NCBI RefSeq assembly: GCF_030380735.1
Contig: NZ_JAUDRZ010000025.1
Location: forward strand, 415,763-479,762
Origin: Rhizobium sp. S152
GTDB taxonomy: Bacteria > Pseudomonadota > Alphaproteobacteria > Rhizobiales > Rhizobiaceae
Length of the DNA: 64,000 bases
Direction: 5' to 3'
Below, in pieces: positions 33,231-41,701 of the stretch (its first letter is position 1; every line of letters begins with the position of its first letter). The position numbers and the translations under genes were made by a program. The notes beneath the pieces are model-generated. The model was not told the DNA's origin and made no database searches. It saw nothing but the letters and a program-made list of their open reading frames with translations.

Positions 33231-36133
33231 CAGCGCTCCTCCGATTTGGCGGCTTCGATCGCCCGCAGACGGTTGATGCGAAGAGACTGGTGCGCCAGCG
33301 CCACGAGGATCAGCACGGTCGATCCGACCACCAGCGAGAAAACGCCAAGGTCAAACAATAGCGCCGTGGCTGCCGGCACTTTTCCCACCAGAGGGATGTC
33401 GAGATAGCGGGAGTGCGACGTGAGGAACGGATAGCCCATGAACCAGGCGCCAATCCCGGTCAGCACGGCTGTCATCAGGCCTGCCCCCATCCAGCGCAAC
33501 GGCAGGATACGGATGCGATCCTCGGCCCAGCGCGTGCCTCCTGCCAGATATTGCAGCAAGAACGCGATGGAGAGGGTCAGCCCCGCCGAGAACCCGCCGC
33601 CCGGCAAATCATGCCCGCGCATGAAGAGGTAGATCGCGAATGTGATGATAACAGGAAAGAGCCACTGCATGATGACTGACGGAACCAAGAGGTAGTCGCG
33701 GACAGTGTCGCCGGCGGAGCGTTCGGGCCGTTCCTCGTCGAAGCGATTTTGAACCCGCTGCTGCTCCGGCATTTCCATGCTGTCGGCGGCCGGCCGGAAA
33801 CGACGCAACAAGGCGTAGACGGTGAGCGAAACGACCCCAAGCACGGCGATTTCGCCGAGCGTGTCGAAGCCACGGAAATCAACGAGAATGACGTTCACCA
33901 CGTTCTTTCCGCCGCCGAGCGTATAGGCATGCTCCAGGAAGTAATTGGCGATCGCGTCCGGCACCGGCATCGTCATGACGGAATAGGCGATCGCCGACAT
34001 GGCAACGCCGCAGATCACCGCGAGCGCGAAATCCCGGAAACGGCGAAAGCGGGCTCTGATGGTCATGGATTCGCTGATGTCTTCCGAACGTTTCGGAAGC
34101 CACCGAAGACCAAGCAGGATCAGAACGGTGGTCACGATCTCCACCAGCAACTGGGTGATGGCGAGATCCGGCGCCGAAAGCCAGATGAAAGTGACGCACA
34201 CGATCAAGCCGACACCACCAAGCATGATCAACGCCGCCAAGCGATGATACTTGGCCATGTAAGCCGTTCCGATTGCAAGCGATGCGCCGATCAGCCACAG
34301 CGCCGCAAATACGGGATCCATACCGCCATAAGCGAATGGGCGATGCTCGAAACCGCGCAGATAGAGAGGAAGTACTCCAGCCGCGAGTCCCGCGAGTACG
34401 AGCCACCTCAACTGCGGTTGAAGCTTGCGCGTCCCTAGCCGCCGTTCCGCAACACGCGCCCACCGCCAAGACACCTCTACGATGACGCGCTCGAAAATGC
34501 GTTGTCCCTTGAGCCTGCGCAACACTGGCGGTCCATCTTCGCAACGGGAGAGATAGTCCTTCAGGATCATATAGATCGCCACGCCGCCGACGAGTGCGAT
34601 GGCGCTCATGATCAACGGCAGGTTAATTCCATGCCAGATGGAGAGGCTGTACTCGGGCGTATCAGCTCCCAGCACGCTGACGACGGCGCTATGGAGAAAT
34701 GGGCCGATCGAGAACGCGGGAATGATACCAACAACAAGGCACAGCACCACGAGAAATTCGACCGGAAAGCGCATCCACCGAGGAGGTTCATGCGGATGGG
34801 CGATCGGCAAGTCTGTCGGCGGTGGGCCGAAAAACGCCGTGTGGATGAAGCGTAGCGAGTATGCAACGCTGAAGGCGCCGGCAAGGGTGGCGACGTAAGG
34901 CAGTATCCTATCGAGGATAGAATCCGCGTGCGTTTCGACCGCTTCTGCGAAAAACATCTCTTTCGACAGGAACCCGTTCAACAACGGCACGCCGGCCATG
35001 GCGGCGCTCGCGACGATTGCCAGCGTTGCCGTGAACGGCATGAACCTGAACAATCCGCTCAGTTTGCGCATGTCGCGCGTTCCGGTCTCATGATCGATGA
35101 TGCCGGCCGCCATGAACAGCGATGCCTTGAAAGTCGCGTGGTTGAGCATGTGGAAGATTGCCGCCACAGTGGCCAACGGGCTGCCTAGGCTGAGCAGCGT
35201 CGTGATCAGACCGAGGTGGCTGATGGTGGAATAGGCAAGCAAGCCCTTCAGATCACGTTGGAACATGGCGAAATAAGCGCCGAGCAACAATGTCGTGATG
35301 CCTGCCGCTCCGACGAGCCAGAACCACTCGTAGGTGCCCGACAACACAGGCCAGAAACGGACGAGGAGGAACACGCCAGCCTTGACCATCGTGGCCGAGT
35401 GCAGGAAAGCCGACACCGGGGTCGGAGCTGCCATCGCATTCGGAAGCCAGAAGTGAAACGGGAATTGCGCGCTCTTCGTCAATGCGCCGAGCAGGATGAA
35501 GATCAATGCCGGCAGATAGAGCGAATGACTGCGGATCGCGTCGCCCGACGCAAGGATCTTGTCGAGATCGTAGCTGCCGACGATGTTGCCGAGCAAAATG
35601 AGCCCGATCAACAGGCAGAACCCGCCAATACCGGTGATGGTCAGCGCCATTCTGGCGCCATCGCGCGCTGCGGGATTGTTGTGCCAGTAACTGATCAGCA
35701 GGAAAGAGAAGATGCTCGTCAGCTCCCAGAACACAGAGAGCAGGATCACATTACCGGAAATGACGATCCCCAGCATCGCCCCCATGAAGGCAAGCAGGAA
35801 AGAGAAGAACCTCGGTACCGGATCTTCCTGCGACATGTAGTATCGGGCATAGAGAACGACCAGCAGCCCGATTGACGTGATGAGCATGGCGAAAATCCAT
35901 GCGAAACCATCAAGCCTCAAGGTGAAGTCGAGCCCGAGCTGGGGCAGCCACGGGAGGTCGAAGCGAATGACCTTTCCGCCCGACACCTGCGGATAGAGGC
36001 TGGCTGTCAGCAACAGGGAAAGCAGAATGACCGCGCCGGCCATTCCCGCCGGAAGGCGGCGCGATGCCGTCCTTAGCGACAGCACCGATAGAAGACTGCC
36101 GAGAAAAGGCAGAAGCAACAGGAAAACGAGCAA
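33230..36133 (-). CDS. phaAB: Fused Mrp-type antiporter subunit PhaAB
   Basis: A 967-residue protein joining the large MrpA-type subunit (NuoL-like, about residues 1-780) to an MrpB-type domain (about 800-950), as in rhizobial PhaAB. Visible hallmarks are FWELTSIFSFLLISYWH, LTKSAQFPFHFWLPNAMAAPTPVSAFLHSATMVKAGVFLLVR with its key lysines, DLAITQLLVEIVTTVLILLGLRWLP, and PGGGFSAGL in the MrpB part. In Sinorhizobium the pha system exports K+ in exchange for protons and supports growth at high pH and K+; the ion here is inferred. The start appears to be a TTG at 36133, since no in-frame ATG precedes it before a stop codon. Confidence 0.94.
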   Translation of the reverse strand: MLVFLLLLPFLGSLLSVLSLRTASRRLPAGMAGAVILLSLLLTASLYPQVSGGKVIRFDLPWLPQLGLDFTLRLDGFAWIFAMLITSIGLLVVLYARYYMSQEDPVPRFFSFLLAFMGAMLGIVISGNVILLSVFWELTSIFSFLLISYWHNNPAARDGARMALTITGIGGFCLLIGLILLGNIVGSYDLDKILASGDAIRSHSLYLPALIFILLGALTKSAQFPFHFWLPNAMAAPTPVSAFLHSATMVKAGVFLLVRFWPVLSGTYEWFWLVGAAGITTLLLGAYFAMFQRDLKGLLAYSTISHLGLITTLLSLGSPLATVAAIFHMLNHATFKASLFMAAGIIDHETGTRDMRKLSGLFRFMPFTATLAIVASAAMAGVPLLNGFLSKEMFFAEAVETHADSILDRILPYVATLAGAFSVAYSLRFIHTAFFGPPPTDLPIAHPHEPPRWMRFPVEFLVVLCLVVGIIPAFSIGPFLHSAVVSVLGADTPEYSLSIWHGINLPLIMSAIALVGGVAIYMILKDYLSRCEDGPPVLRRLKGQRIFERVIVEVSWRWARVAERRLGTRKLQPQLRWLVLAGLAAGVLPLYLRGFEHRPFAYGGMDPVFAALWLIGASLAIGTAYMAKYHRLAALIMLGGVGLIVCVTFIWLSAPDLAITQLLVEIVTTVLILLGLRWLPKRSEDISESMTIRARFRRFRDFALAVICGVAMSAIAYSVMTMPVPDAIANYFLEHAYTLGGGKNVVNVILVDFRGFDTLGEIAVLGVVSLTVYALLRRFRPAADSMEMPEQQRVQNRFDEERPERSAGDTVRDYLLVPSVIMQWLFPVIITFAIYLFMRGHDLPGGGFSAGLTLSIAFLLQYLAGGTRWAEDRIRILPLRWMGAGLMTAVLTGIGAWFMGYPFLTSHSRYLDIPLVGKVPAATALLFDLGVFSLVVGSTVLILVALAHQSLRINRLRAIEAAKSEER

Positions 36134-36278
36134 GTGCGGTCCGGCTGTTATCCCAATGCTTTCATCCTTTCAAATCATGGTAGAATGCCACTCGAAGGGG
36201 TTCCTGATACCCCATCTAGCAATCTGTCCCATATTGCCCTATATGATACATATCAACCAATATGGGCGACTGTGACAG

Positions 36279-36545
36279 ATGGGTCAAGCTCAAGACTGCA
36301 AGATTTTGACACCAGCCCTATGTCGGGCAGCCCGCGCCTTCCTCGACTGGACCCAGGTGGACCTGTCCGAGCGGGCAGGAGTGTCTCGCAGCACTGTCAG
36401 AGACTATGAAGGCGGCCGCCACGATGTGCACCGCGCGACCGCTGCTCAGCTCAAACTTGCCCTTGAGACGGGCGGAATCGCCTTTGTAACCGTCGACGAC
36501 GGAAAGATTGCCGTCTGTCAGCGAGACGACGCTCCGAGCCACTAA
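36279..36545 (+). CDS. Small XRE-type helix-turn-helix regulator
   Basis: An 88-residue protein made mainly of one helix-turn-helix domain (about 15-70: RAARAFLDWTQVDLSERAGVSRSTVRDYEGGRHDVHRATAAQLKLALE) followed by a short IAFVTVDDGKIAV strand. This shape is common among stand-alone XRE regulators in rhizobia. It is divergent from the pha operon (145 bases between starts) and precedes the copper-related genes, so it could control either. Ribosome site is weak. Confidence 0.8.
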   Translation: MGQAQDCKILTPALCRAARAFLDWTQVDLSERAGVSRSTVRDYEGGRHDVHRATAAQLKLALETGGIAFVTVDDGKIAVCQRDDAPSH

Positions 36546-36652
36546 CGAAACCTCGCCGCACCACGGGCGCCGCATCTCGGGCAACAATGTCGCATTGCAG
36601 TTTGCGAGTGACGACTCTATCAACGATCCGCGCCTGAGTGGCGGGGGAAAAC

Positions 36653-37063
36653 ATGCAGCGTGGTTTGGACAAACTGGAGCAGTGGCTGGTGCGCATCATT
36701 TGCGCCGTCGCGCTTCTGTTCGTCGGCTTTGCCCATCAGGTACCGGCGCTGGCGAGTGATCCAACTGATCCCGCACACTATGCCGCCTATACCCTTCCGG
36801 ACGGAACACTTCCCTCTCTCTGCATCACCCTTAAGGACGACGACGGGAAGGCGACCCCGGATCACAAAGCATCCGGTCAGGGCTGCGAGGCCTGCCGGAT
36901 CGGTGCGGCCGTGCTCTTGCCAACGCCGACCGATATCATTGGCACGGCTGTCTCCTTCCTGGCCCAAGCGGCCCCGGCACGCGGCACCGAAGCGTTTCGC
37001 CGGCAGATTTATCCGCCGAATACCGGCCCCAGAGCCCCACCTGCCGACCCGATCATCAGTTGA
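36653..37063 (+). CDS. Small membrane/exported Cys-containing protein (DUF2946-like)
   Basis: A 136-residue protein starting at the ATG behind GGGGGA. It has one N-terminal hydrophobic span (RIICAVALLFVGFAHQVPALA), then a soluble part with SLCITL and a GCEACRIGAAVLLP motif. The position of the CxxC-like pair and its place before a PepSY membrane protein resemble DUF2946 proteins found in TonB/copper gene clusters. I assign the family only tentatively. It probably acts at the periplasmic face in metal handling. Confidence 0.6.
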   Translation: MQRGLDKLEQWLVRIICAVALLFVGFAHQVPALASDPTDPAHYAAYTLPDGTLPSLCITLKDDDGKATPDHKASGQGCEACRIGAAVLLPTPTDIIGTAVSFLAQAAPARGTEAFRRQIYPPNTGPRAPPADPIIS

Positions 37064-37141
37064 ACCGCGCGTCAGCCGTGGCTGAGGCGTGCCTCTTTCT
37101 CGGCTGCGTTCTGAGCGCCGTCACGGATTCGGAATTTGATC

Positions 37142-38515
37142 ATGTCTACCATTGCGTCCGCCACACCGGCGGAGAACACCGCATCGGGTGCTTCACTTTA
37201 CCGCGCCATCTGGCGCTGGCATTTCTTCGCCGGACTTCTGGTTATCCCGTTCATGCTCAATCTGGCGATCACCGGTTCGATCTATCTTTTCAAGGATGAG
37301 ATCAACGACACCTTCTTTGCCTATCGCTACAACGTCGCTGCAACCGATCAGCCGCTGGCGCCGGAAGCAATCACAGCAATCGCTGCGGCAGCCGTTCCCG
37401 GCTCAACCGTCACAACCTATAAGGACCCGGCGACGCCCGAGCGTTCGGCGATCGTGACGGTTTCCGATGACAAGGGCTCCACCCTTGTTTTCGTCAACCC
37501 CTATGACGGCAAGGTGCTCGACACCGTCGGCTCGACCGAGGAGTTCAACTATGTCGTCAAGCGCATCCATAGTCTGGCGCTCTTTGGGGACTTGCCGAAC
37601 AAGCTGATAGAAGTGACCGGCGGCTTCGCCATGGTGCTTGTCGTCACCGGCATCTATCTCTGGTGGCCGCGTCGGCAGACGGGCGGCGTCGTCACGGTTC
37701 GTGGCACTCCGGCTCGCCGGGTCTTCTGGCGCGACATGCACGCCGTGACCGGCGCCTTCGCCGGTATCTTGATACTCTTCCTGGCAGTCACTGGCATGCC
37801 TTGGTCGGGATATTGGGGATCGAACGTTCAGGCATGGCTCGGCAACCACGGTCTTGGCTACCCCGCCCAACTTTGGGACGACGTACCGAAGTCGCAGAAG
37901 GTGGCCCAGGATATCCTGCCGGTGGTGGGATGGACGGTGGAGCAAGCCCCGGTGCCGCTATCGGACATCGCTGCCGCCCAATCGAAAAAGCCGATCGGCT
38001 TGAACAAGGCAGTCGAAGTCGCCAAGGCAGCAGGCCTGACACCGGGCTTCGACGTCGCGATTCCCACCGATGAAACCGGCGTCTATTCGGCGGCGATCTA
38101 TCCCGACGACCTCTCCAGGGAACGGATGATCCATATCGATCAATATTCCGGCAGGCCGCTGGTCGACATCGACTATGATCAGTACCCGGCGTTCGGGAAA
38201 GCGATCGAATGGGGCATAAACGTTCACCAAGGCCAGGAATTCGGCCGCGCCAATCAGCTCCTGATGCTCGCCACTTGCCTGACGATCATCCTCTCCTGCG
38301 TCACGGGTGTCGTCATGTGGTGGAAACGCCGGCCTGCCGGGCGGCTCGGGGTGCCGCCACAGCCGCCGCAACGGCCGATCTATATAGGCCTCTGGTCAAT
38401 CGCACTGGTCTTCTCCCTGGCTTTTCCGCTGACCGGTATTGCCATCCTCGCCATGGTTGCGATCGATCAGGCGATTATTCGTACGATCCCACCGCTCCGG
38501 CGCGCATTCTCGTGA
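37142..38515 (+). CDS. PepSY-associated membrane protein
   Basis: A 457-residue inner-membrane protein with the PepSY-TM layout. There is a first membrane segment (IWRWHFFAGLLVIPFMLNLAITGSIYLF, about 24-52) and a periplasmic PepSY region. Further membrane segments lie near residues 160-180, 205-225, 375-395 and 420-445. HGLGY, NVHQGQEFGRANQLLML and WWKRRPAGRLGVPP are typical of the family, which includes reductases and factors linked to iron or copper uptake. It lies in a row with Met/His-rich and CopC-like proteins, suggesting a role in copper or siderophore-metal reduction. Role inferred from neighbours. Confidence 0.85.
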   Translation: MSTIASATPAENTASGASLYRAIWRWHFFAGLLVIPFMLNLAITGSIYLFKDEINDTFFAYRYNVAATDQPLAPEAITAIAAAAVPGSTVTTYKDPATPERSAIVTVSDDKGSTLVFVNPYDGKVLDTVGSTEEFNYVVKRIHSLALFGDLPNKLIEVTGGFAMVLVVTGIYLWWPRRQTGGVVTVRGTPARRVFWRDMHAVTGAFAGILILFLAVTGMPWSGYWGSNVQAWLGNHGLGYPAQLWDDVPKSQKVAQDILPVVGWTVEQAPVPLSDIAAAQSKKPIGLNKAVEVAKAAGLTPGFDVAIPTDETGVYSAAIYPDDLSRERMIHIDQYSGRPLVDIDYDQYPAFGKAIEWGINVHQGQEFGRANQLLMLATCLTIILSCVTGVVMWWKRRPAGRLGVPPQPPQRPIYIGLWSIALVFSLAFPLTGIAILAMVAIDQAIIRTIPPLRRAFS

Positions 38516-38526
38516 GGTGGCTGGCG

Positions 38527-39066
38527 ATGAAAAAGGCGATCCAACTCGCAATATGCGCCTCGGCCATGCTGGCGGGCTTCGTTTCGGTAGGAAACGCGCA
38601 GACGCACCAGATGAACATGAGCGACAGCTCTATGGCCATGCCGATGGACATGGAGCCGAACGTGCCAGCGGAAGATCCCTTACAGGCGATTCCGGCAACG
38701 TTGAAAACGATGTTCGACCGCCCCGACAAGCCGCTGACAGTCGGCCCGGTTGTCGTTCAGGGCAACTGGGCGATCGCGGGCTGGCGACAGGACGAGCGAG
38801 GCGGCCGCGCTCTGCTCAAGAGGGGACCGCGCGGATGGCGGCTGCATCTTTGCAGTGGCGACGGGATAAAGGATGCCGCATCGCTGGAAAAGATCGGCCT
38901 ATCGGCTGACGACGCCAAGGCGCTTTCCGTTTCTCTTCACGACGCGGAAGCCGAGCTCGATGCGGCCACCATCAGCCTGTTCGCGAGCTTTGAAGGCACT
39001 GTAGTTATGCGCGAAGAAGCCGAAAGCGAAAACGGCCATGCCGGACACGCTGGTCATGCGCAATGA
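38527..39066 (+). CDS. Exported Met/His-rich copper-associated protein
   Basis: A 179-residue exported protein. The signal peptide (about 1-25, ending GNAQ) is followed at once by a methionine-rich segment (MNMSDSSMAMPMDME) typical of periplasmic Cu(I) binding. The middle part has WAIAGWRQDERGGRALLKRGPRGW and a single LHLCSG cysteine, and the C-terminus is HAGHAGHAQ. The general pattern matches proteins annotated as copper uptake system-associated. It starts 11 bases after the PepSY gene and precedes copC, so these likely form one operon. Confidence 0.78.
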   Translation: MKKAIQLAICASAMLAGFVSVGNAQTHQMNMSDSSMAMPMDMEPNVPAEDPLQAIPATLKTMFDRPDKPLTVGPVVVQGNWAIAGWRQDERGGRALLKRGPRGWRLHLCSGDGIKDAASLEKIGLSADDAKALSVSLHDAEAELDAATISLFASFEGTVVMREEAESENGHAGHAGHAQ

Positions 39067-39185
39067 ACAGACACACAGCAAACATCGCGCGACCTGTTCG
39101 CGCGCTCTGTCGCTCGCCTTCGATCATTTCCGGCGAGCGATCCCTCGGCACACAACAAAGCTAAAATCAAAAGAGTGAGCTCATC

Positions 39186-39551
39186 ATGAAAAGACTATCA
39201 CGCATCACATCAGCAGCGCTTGTCATCACCGCATTGGCAGCCGGTCAGGCCTTCGCCCATGCACATCTGAAATCGGCCGTTCCGGCAGACAAGGCGTCAG
39301 TATCGGCACCGGCAGAACTCGACCTGACCTTCACCGAGGAACTCAATCTGAAGTTCAGCGGGATCAAGGTATCCGGCCCCGACAAGGCGGACGTAAGCCT
39401 TGGCGACGCTTCATTGAAGGATGAAGGGAAGGTTTTGGCGGTTCCCGTTTCCGCAACGCTTGCGCCTGGCGAATACACGGTCGACTGGCACGTTCTCTCG
39501 ACGGACGGGCACAAGACGAACGGTAGCTACACCTTCACGGTAAAGCCATGA
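39186..39551 (+). CDS. copC: Periplasmic copper-binding protein CopC
   Basis: A 121-residue CopC/YobA-family protein. The signal peptide (about 1-23, ending AFA) exposes the mature N-terminal HAHLKSAVPADKA, whose histidines bind Cu(II). The rest is a small beta barrel ending in VDWHVLSTDGHKTNGSYTF with a further conserved His and Asp. It carries copper in the periplasm. No copD-type membrane partner is adjacent; the PepSY protein upstream may fill that place. Confidence 0.93.
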   Translation: MKRLSRITSAALVITALAAGQAFAHAHLKSAVPADKASVSAPAELDLTFTEELNLKFSGIKVSGPDKADVSLGDASLKDEGKVLAVPVSATLAPGEYTVDWHVLSTDGHKTNGSYTFTVKP

Positions 39552-39557
39552 TCGAAA

Positions 39558-39583
39558 AGGTGGCCGGCGCATGCCGGCCACCT
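39558..39583. terminator. Bidirectional terminator between copC and rpiB
   Basis: Perfect 11-bp stem AGGTGGCCGGC / GCCGGCCACCT with a 4-base loop, between the convergent copC and rpiB genes. On the minus strand it is followed by TTTTCG, which supports termination of the rpiB transcript. Confidence 0.7.
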
Positions 39584-39594
39584 GTCTTGCGCTC

Positions 39595-40050
39595 TTACCG
39601 AGCGTTGTACTTCGCGTCGAGCTCGTCCATGGCGGTCACGTTACCGGCCGAGCGACCGTTCTGATCGAAGGTCTGGGCGAGGAACGCGTCGGCGATCGAC
39701 TTTGCAAGCTCGGGACCGATGACGCGCGCACCCATGGTGATGATCTGCGCGTTGTTGGACAGAGCGGCGCGTTCGGCCGAGTAGGTGTCGTGCGTCTGCG
39801 CGGCGCGGATTCCCGGAACCTTGTTGGCCGAGATGCAGACGCCGATGCCGGTGCCGCAGACCAGGATGGCCTTGTCATAGGTGCCATCGATCACGCCGGA
39901 TGCGACGCGCTCGGAAAGGTTGGCGTAGAAGGGGTCGAGACCGTCATTGGTGCGCGAGACCTCATGCACCTCGAAGCGGTCCTTGAGGTGATCGGCCAAT
40001 ACCTTGGCAAGACCTTCACCGGCACTGTCTCCTGCAATCGCAAGCTTCAT
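39595..40050 (-). CDS. rpiB: RpiB-family sugar-phosphate isomerase (erythrose-4-phosphate isomerase EryI)
   Basis: A 151-residue LacA/RpiB-family isomerase: MKLAIAGDSAGEGL at the start, the catalytic-loop CGTGIGVCISANKVPGIRAA with the active Cys, and NNAQIITMGARVIG. In Brucella the homologue EryI converts D-erythrulose 4-phosphate to D-erythrose 4-phosphate, the last step of erythritol catabolism; the position after tpi and eryR supports that here. Two adjacent ATG codons can start it; the second, at 40050, is seven bases from AGGAG. Confidence 0.93.
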   Translation of the reverse strand: MKLAIAGDSAGEGLAKVLADHLKDRFEVHEVSRTNDGLDPFYANLSERVASGVIDGTYDKAILVCGTGIGVCISANKVPGIRAAQTHDTYSAERAALSNNAQIITMGARVIGPELAKSIADAFLAQTFDQNGRSAGNVTAMDELDAKYNAR

Positions 40051-40061
40051 CATCGTTCTCC

Positions 40062-40832
40062 TTAGAGTTTGGCGGCGCATTTCGCCAGGATGTCGAGGTA
40101 GCCCTCGACGTTCCAGGCGGAACGGCCGATGAAGAGCCCGTCGATATGAGGGCTCGAAATCAGTTCTTCGCAGTTCTGCGGATTGACCGACCCGCCATAG
40201 AGGCAGGGGATCTTGCGGCCGAGTGCGGCTTCCGCGACCGCGATGATTTCCGCCTGGCGCGCATCAGCATAGTCGGCGGTGGCAGGAATGCCGTTTTCGC
40301 CGATTGCCCAGACCGGTTCGTAGGCCAGGAGGATTTCCGCCGACTTTTGGGTGTCGGACAGCTTGGAGAGCGCGCCGCGTACCTGCACGGCCAGGATTTC
40401 GGCCGCCTTGCCGCTCTCGCGGTCGGCAAGGGTCTCGCCGATGCAGATGAGCGGGATCAGCCCATGGCGCACGGCCGCTTCGGTCTTCAGCCCGACGGTC
40501 TCATCCGTCTCGCCGAAAAACTCGCGGCGTTCGGAATGGCCGAGCTCGACGATATCCAGGCCGCAATCCTTCAGCATGACCGGCGAAACCTCGCCCGTCC
40601 AGGCGCCCTGATCCGCCCAATGCATGTTCTGCGCACCGACCTTGACCGATGTGTTGGCCAGCATGCGCTTGACTTCACGCACGGCAGTGAAGGGCGGGAT
40701 GACGAAACGCTGGATGCGCGCGTCGCGGGCCGCATCGGCCGCTTCCAGGCCACGTGCGAAATGCTCGGCTTCCGCGAGCGTCTTGTTCATTTTCCAGCTG
40801 GTGCCAATCCAGATGCTTGGTTTATCGGTCAT
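40062..40832 (-). CDS. tpiA: Triosephosphate isomerase paralogue of the erythritol pathway (EryH)
   Basis: A 256-residue TIM barrel of the triosephosphate isomerase family. The active site is visible: the N-terminal WIGTSWKMNK lysine, ELGHSERRE (catalytic His) and AYEPVWAIGE (catalytic Glu). The phosphate loop GGSVNPQN also fits. By analogy with Brucella EryH it should isomerise D-3-tetrulose 4-phosphate rather than only triose phosphate. It overlaps eryR by four bases and precedes rpiB by 11. Confidence 0.92.
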   Translation of the reverse strand: MTDKPSIWIGTSWKMNKTLAEAEHFARGLEAADAARDARIQRFVIPPFTAVREVKRMLANTSVKVGAQNMHWADQGAWTGEVSPVMLKDCGLDIVELGHSERREFFGETDETVGLKTEAAVRHGLIPLICIGETLADRESGKAAEILAVQVRGALSKLSDTQKSAEILLAYEPVWAIGENGIPATADYADARQAEIIAVAEAALGRKIPCLYGGSVNPQNCEELISSPHIDGLFIGRSAWNVEGYLDILAKCAAKL

Positions 40833-41605
40833 ACCCGTTCCTGTGTTGCAGCGACGGTGAGCGCGATGCCCGCCCGGTCGAATTCGTCGAGAACAGCGGC
40901 CACCGGCGCGCTGTCAGTGATTACGCTGTCGAAATCCGCAAGGTCCGCCATGACATGCAAAGCGGTCTGCCCGAAACGCTGGTGATTAACCAGCAGGCAA
41001 GTTCGTGCAGACGAAGAGATCATTGCCCGCTTGGCGCGGACGACATTGTCATCCATGTGATAGGCCCGACCGGCACTGACCGCCGGCGTCGAAATGAAGG
41101 CTATATCCGCTCTGAGGCGCGCCAGCGCCTCTTCGGTCACAACGCCAAGATAGGCGTTGAACTTTGCGGAATAGATGCCGCCAAGCGCGATCAGCGTGAT
41201 CCCGTGTTCACCCTTCAGCCGCTCCATGATCGCGGCGTTGTTGGTGATGACGGTCAGCGGTCGCTTCTGCAACAGCATCTCACCGAGCACGGCGGCCATG
41301 GATCCATCATTGACCATCACGGTCATGCCGGGCTCCACCATGGCAAGCGCCTGCTGTGCCATCGCGACCTTGGCATCCCCGCCCTGGCGTTCACGAATAC
41401 GGAAGTCGCTTTCGAACTGCATGCCGGCGTCGATCGTCGCCCCGCCGCGTACCTTGCGCAGAACGCCCGCCTGTTCCAGATCGTCGAGATCGCGGTGAAT
41501 GGTCATTTTGGAAACGCTGAAGCGTTCGGCAAGAGCGTCGACATCGACGGTCTTGTCTTCAACAAGCAGATTGACGATCAGCTGCTGTCGCTCTTCGCGC
41601 TTCAT
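40829..41605 (-). CDS. eryR: DeoR-family regulator of the erythritol genes (EryR)
   Basis: A DeoR-type repressor of about 258 residues. N-terminal helix-turn-helix (MKREERQQLIVNLLVEDKTVDVDALAERFSVSKMTIHRDLDDLE) and a sugar-phosphate sensing domain with GGATID, VMVNDGSM and the late YLGVVTEEALARLRADIAF. The ATG at 41605 has AAAGG eight bases upstream; two further start codons lie just before it. A palindrome 47 bases upstream is a likely operator. Cotranscription with tpi and rpiB indicates it controls the isomerase part of the pathway; the effector is probably a tetrose phosphate. Confidence 0.9.
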   Translation of the reverse strand: MKREERQQLIVNLLVEDKTVDVDALAERFSVSKMTIHRDLDDLEQAGVLRKVRGGATIDAGMQFESDFRIRERQGGDAKVAMAQQALAMVEPGMTVMVNDGSMAAVLGEMLLQKRPLTVITNNAAIMERLKGEHGITLIALGGIYSAKFNAYLGVVTEEALARLRADIAFISTPAVSAGRAYHMDDNVVRAKRAMISSSARTCLLVNHQRFGQTALHVMADLADFDSVITDSAPVAAVLDEFDRAGIALTVAATQERV

Positions 41606-41651
41606 GGCCATAACCTTTATCACCGCAAACGTAACATTGATTGCGTGAAAA

Positions 41652-41692
41652 GCAACATTTTTCTATGTTATTATGTGACATAAATATGTTGC
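41652..41692. promoter_or_regulatory. Operator-like palindrome upstream of eryR
   Basis: Nested dyads in an AT-rich patch: an outer pair GCAACAT (41652-41658) / ATGTTGC (41686-41692) and a central TTATGT-G-ACATAA (41671-41683). Dyads of this kind upstream of a DeoR-family gene are typical autoregulatory sites. It marks a separate promoter for eryR-tpi-rpi. Binding is inferred. Confidence 0.65.
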
Positions 41693-41701
41693 ATTGCGGA
41701 A

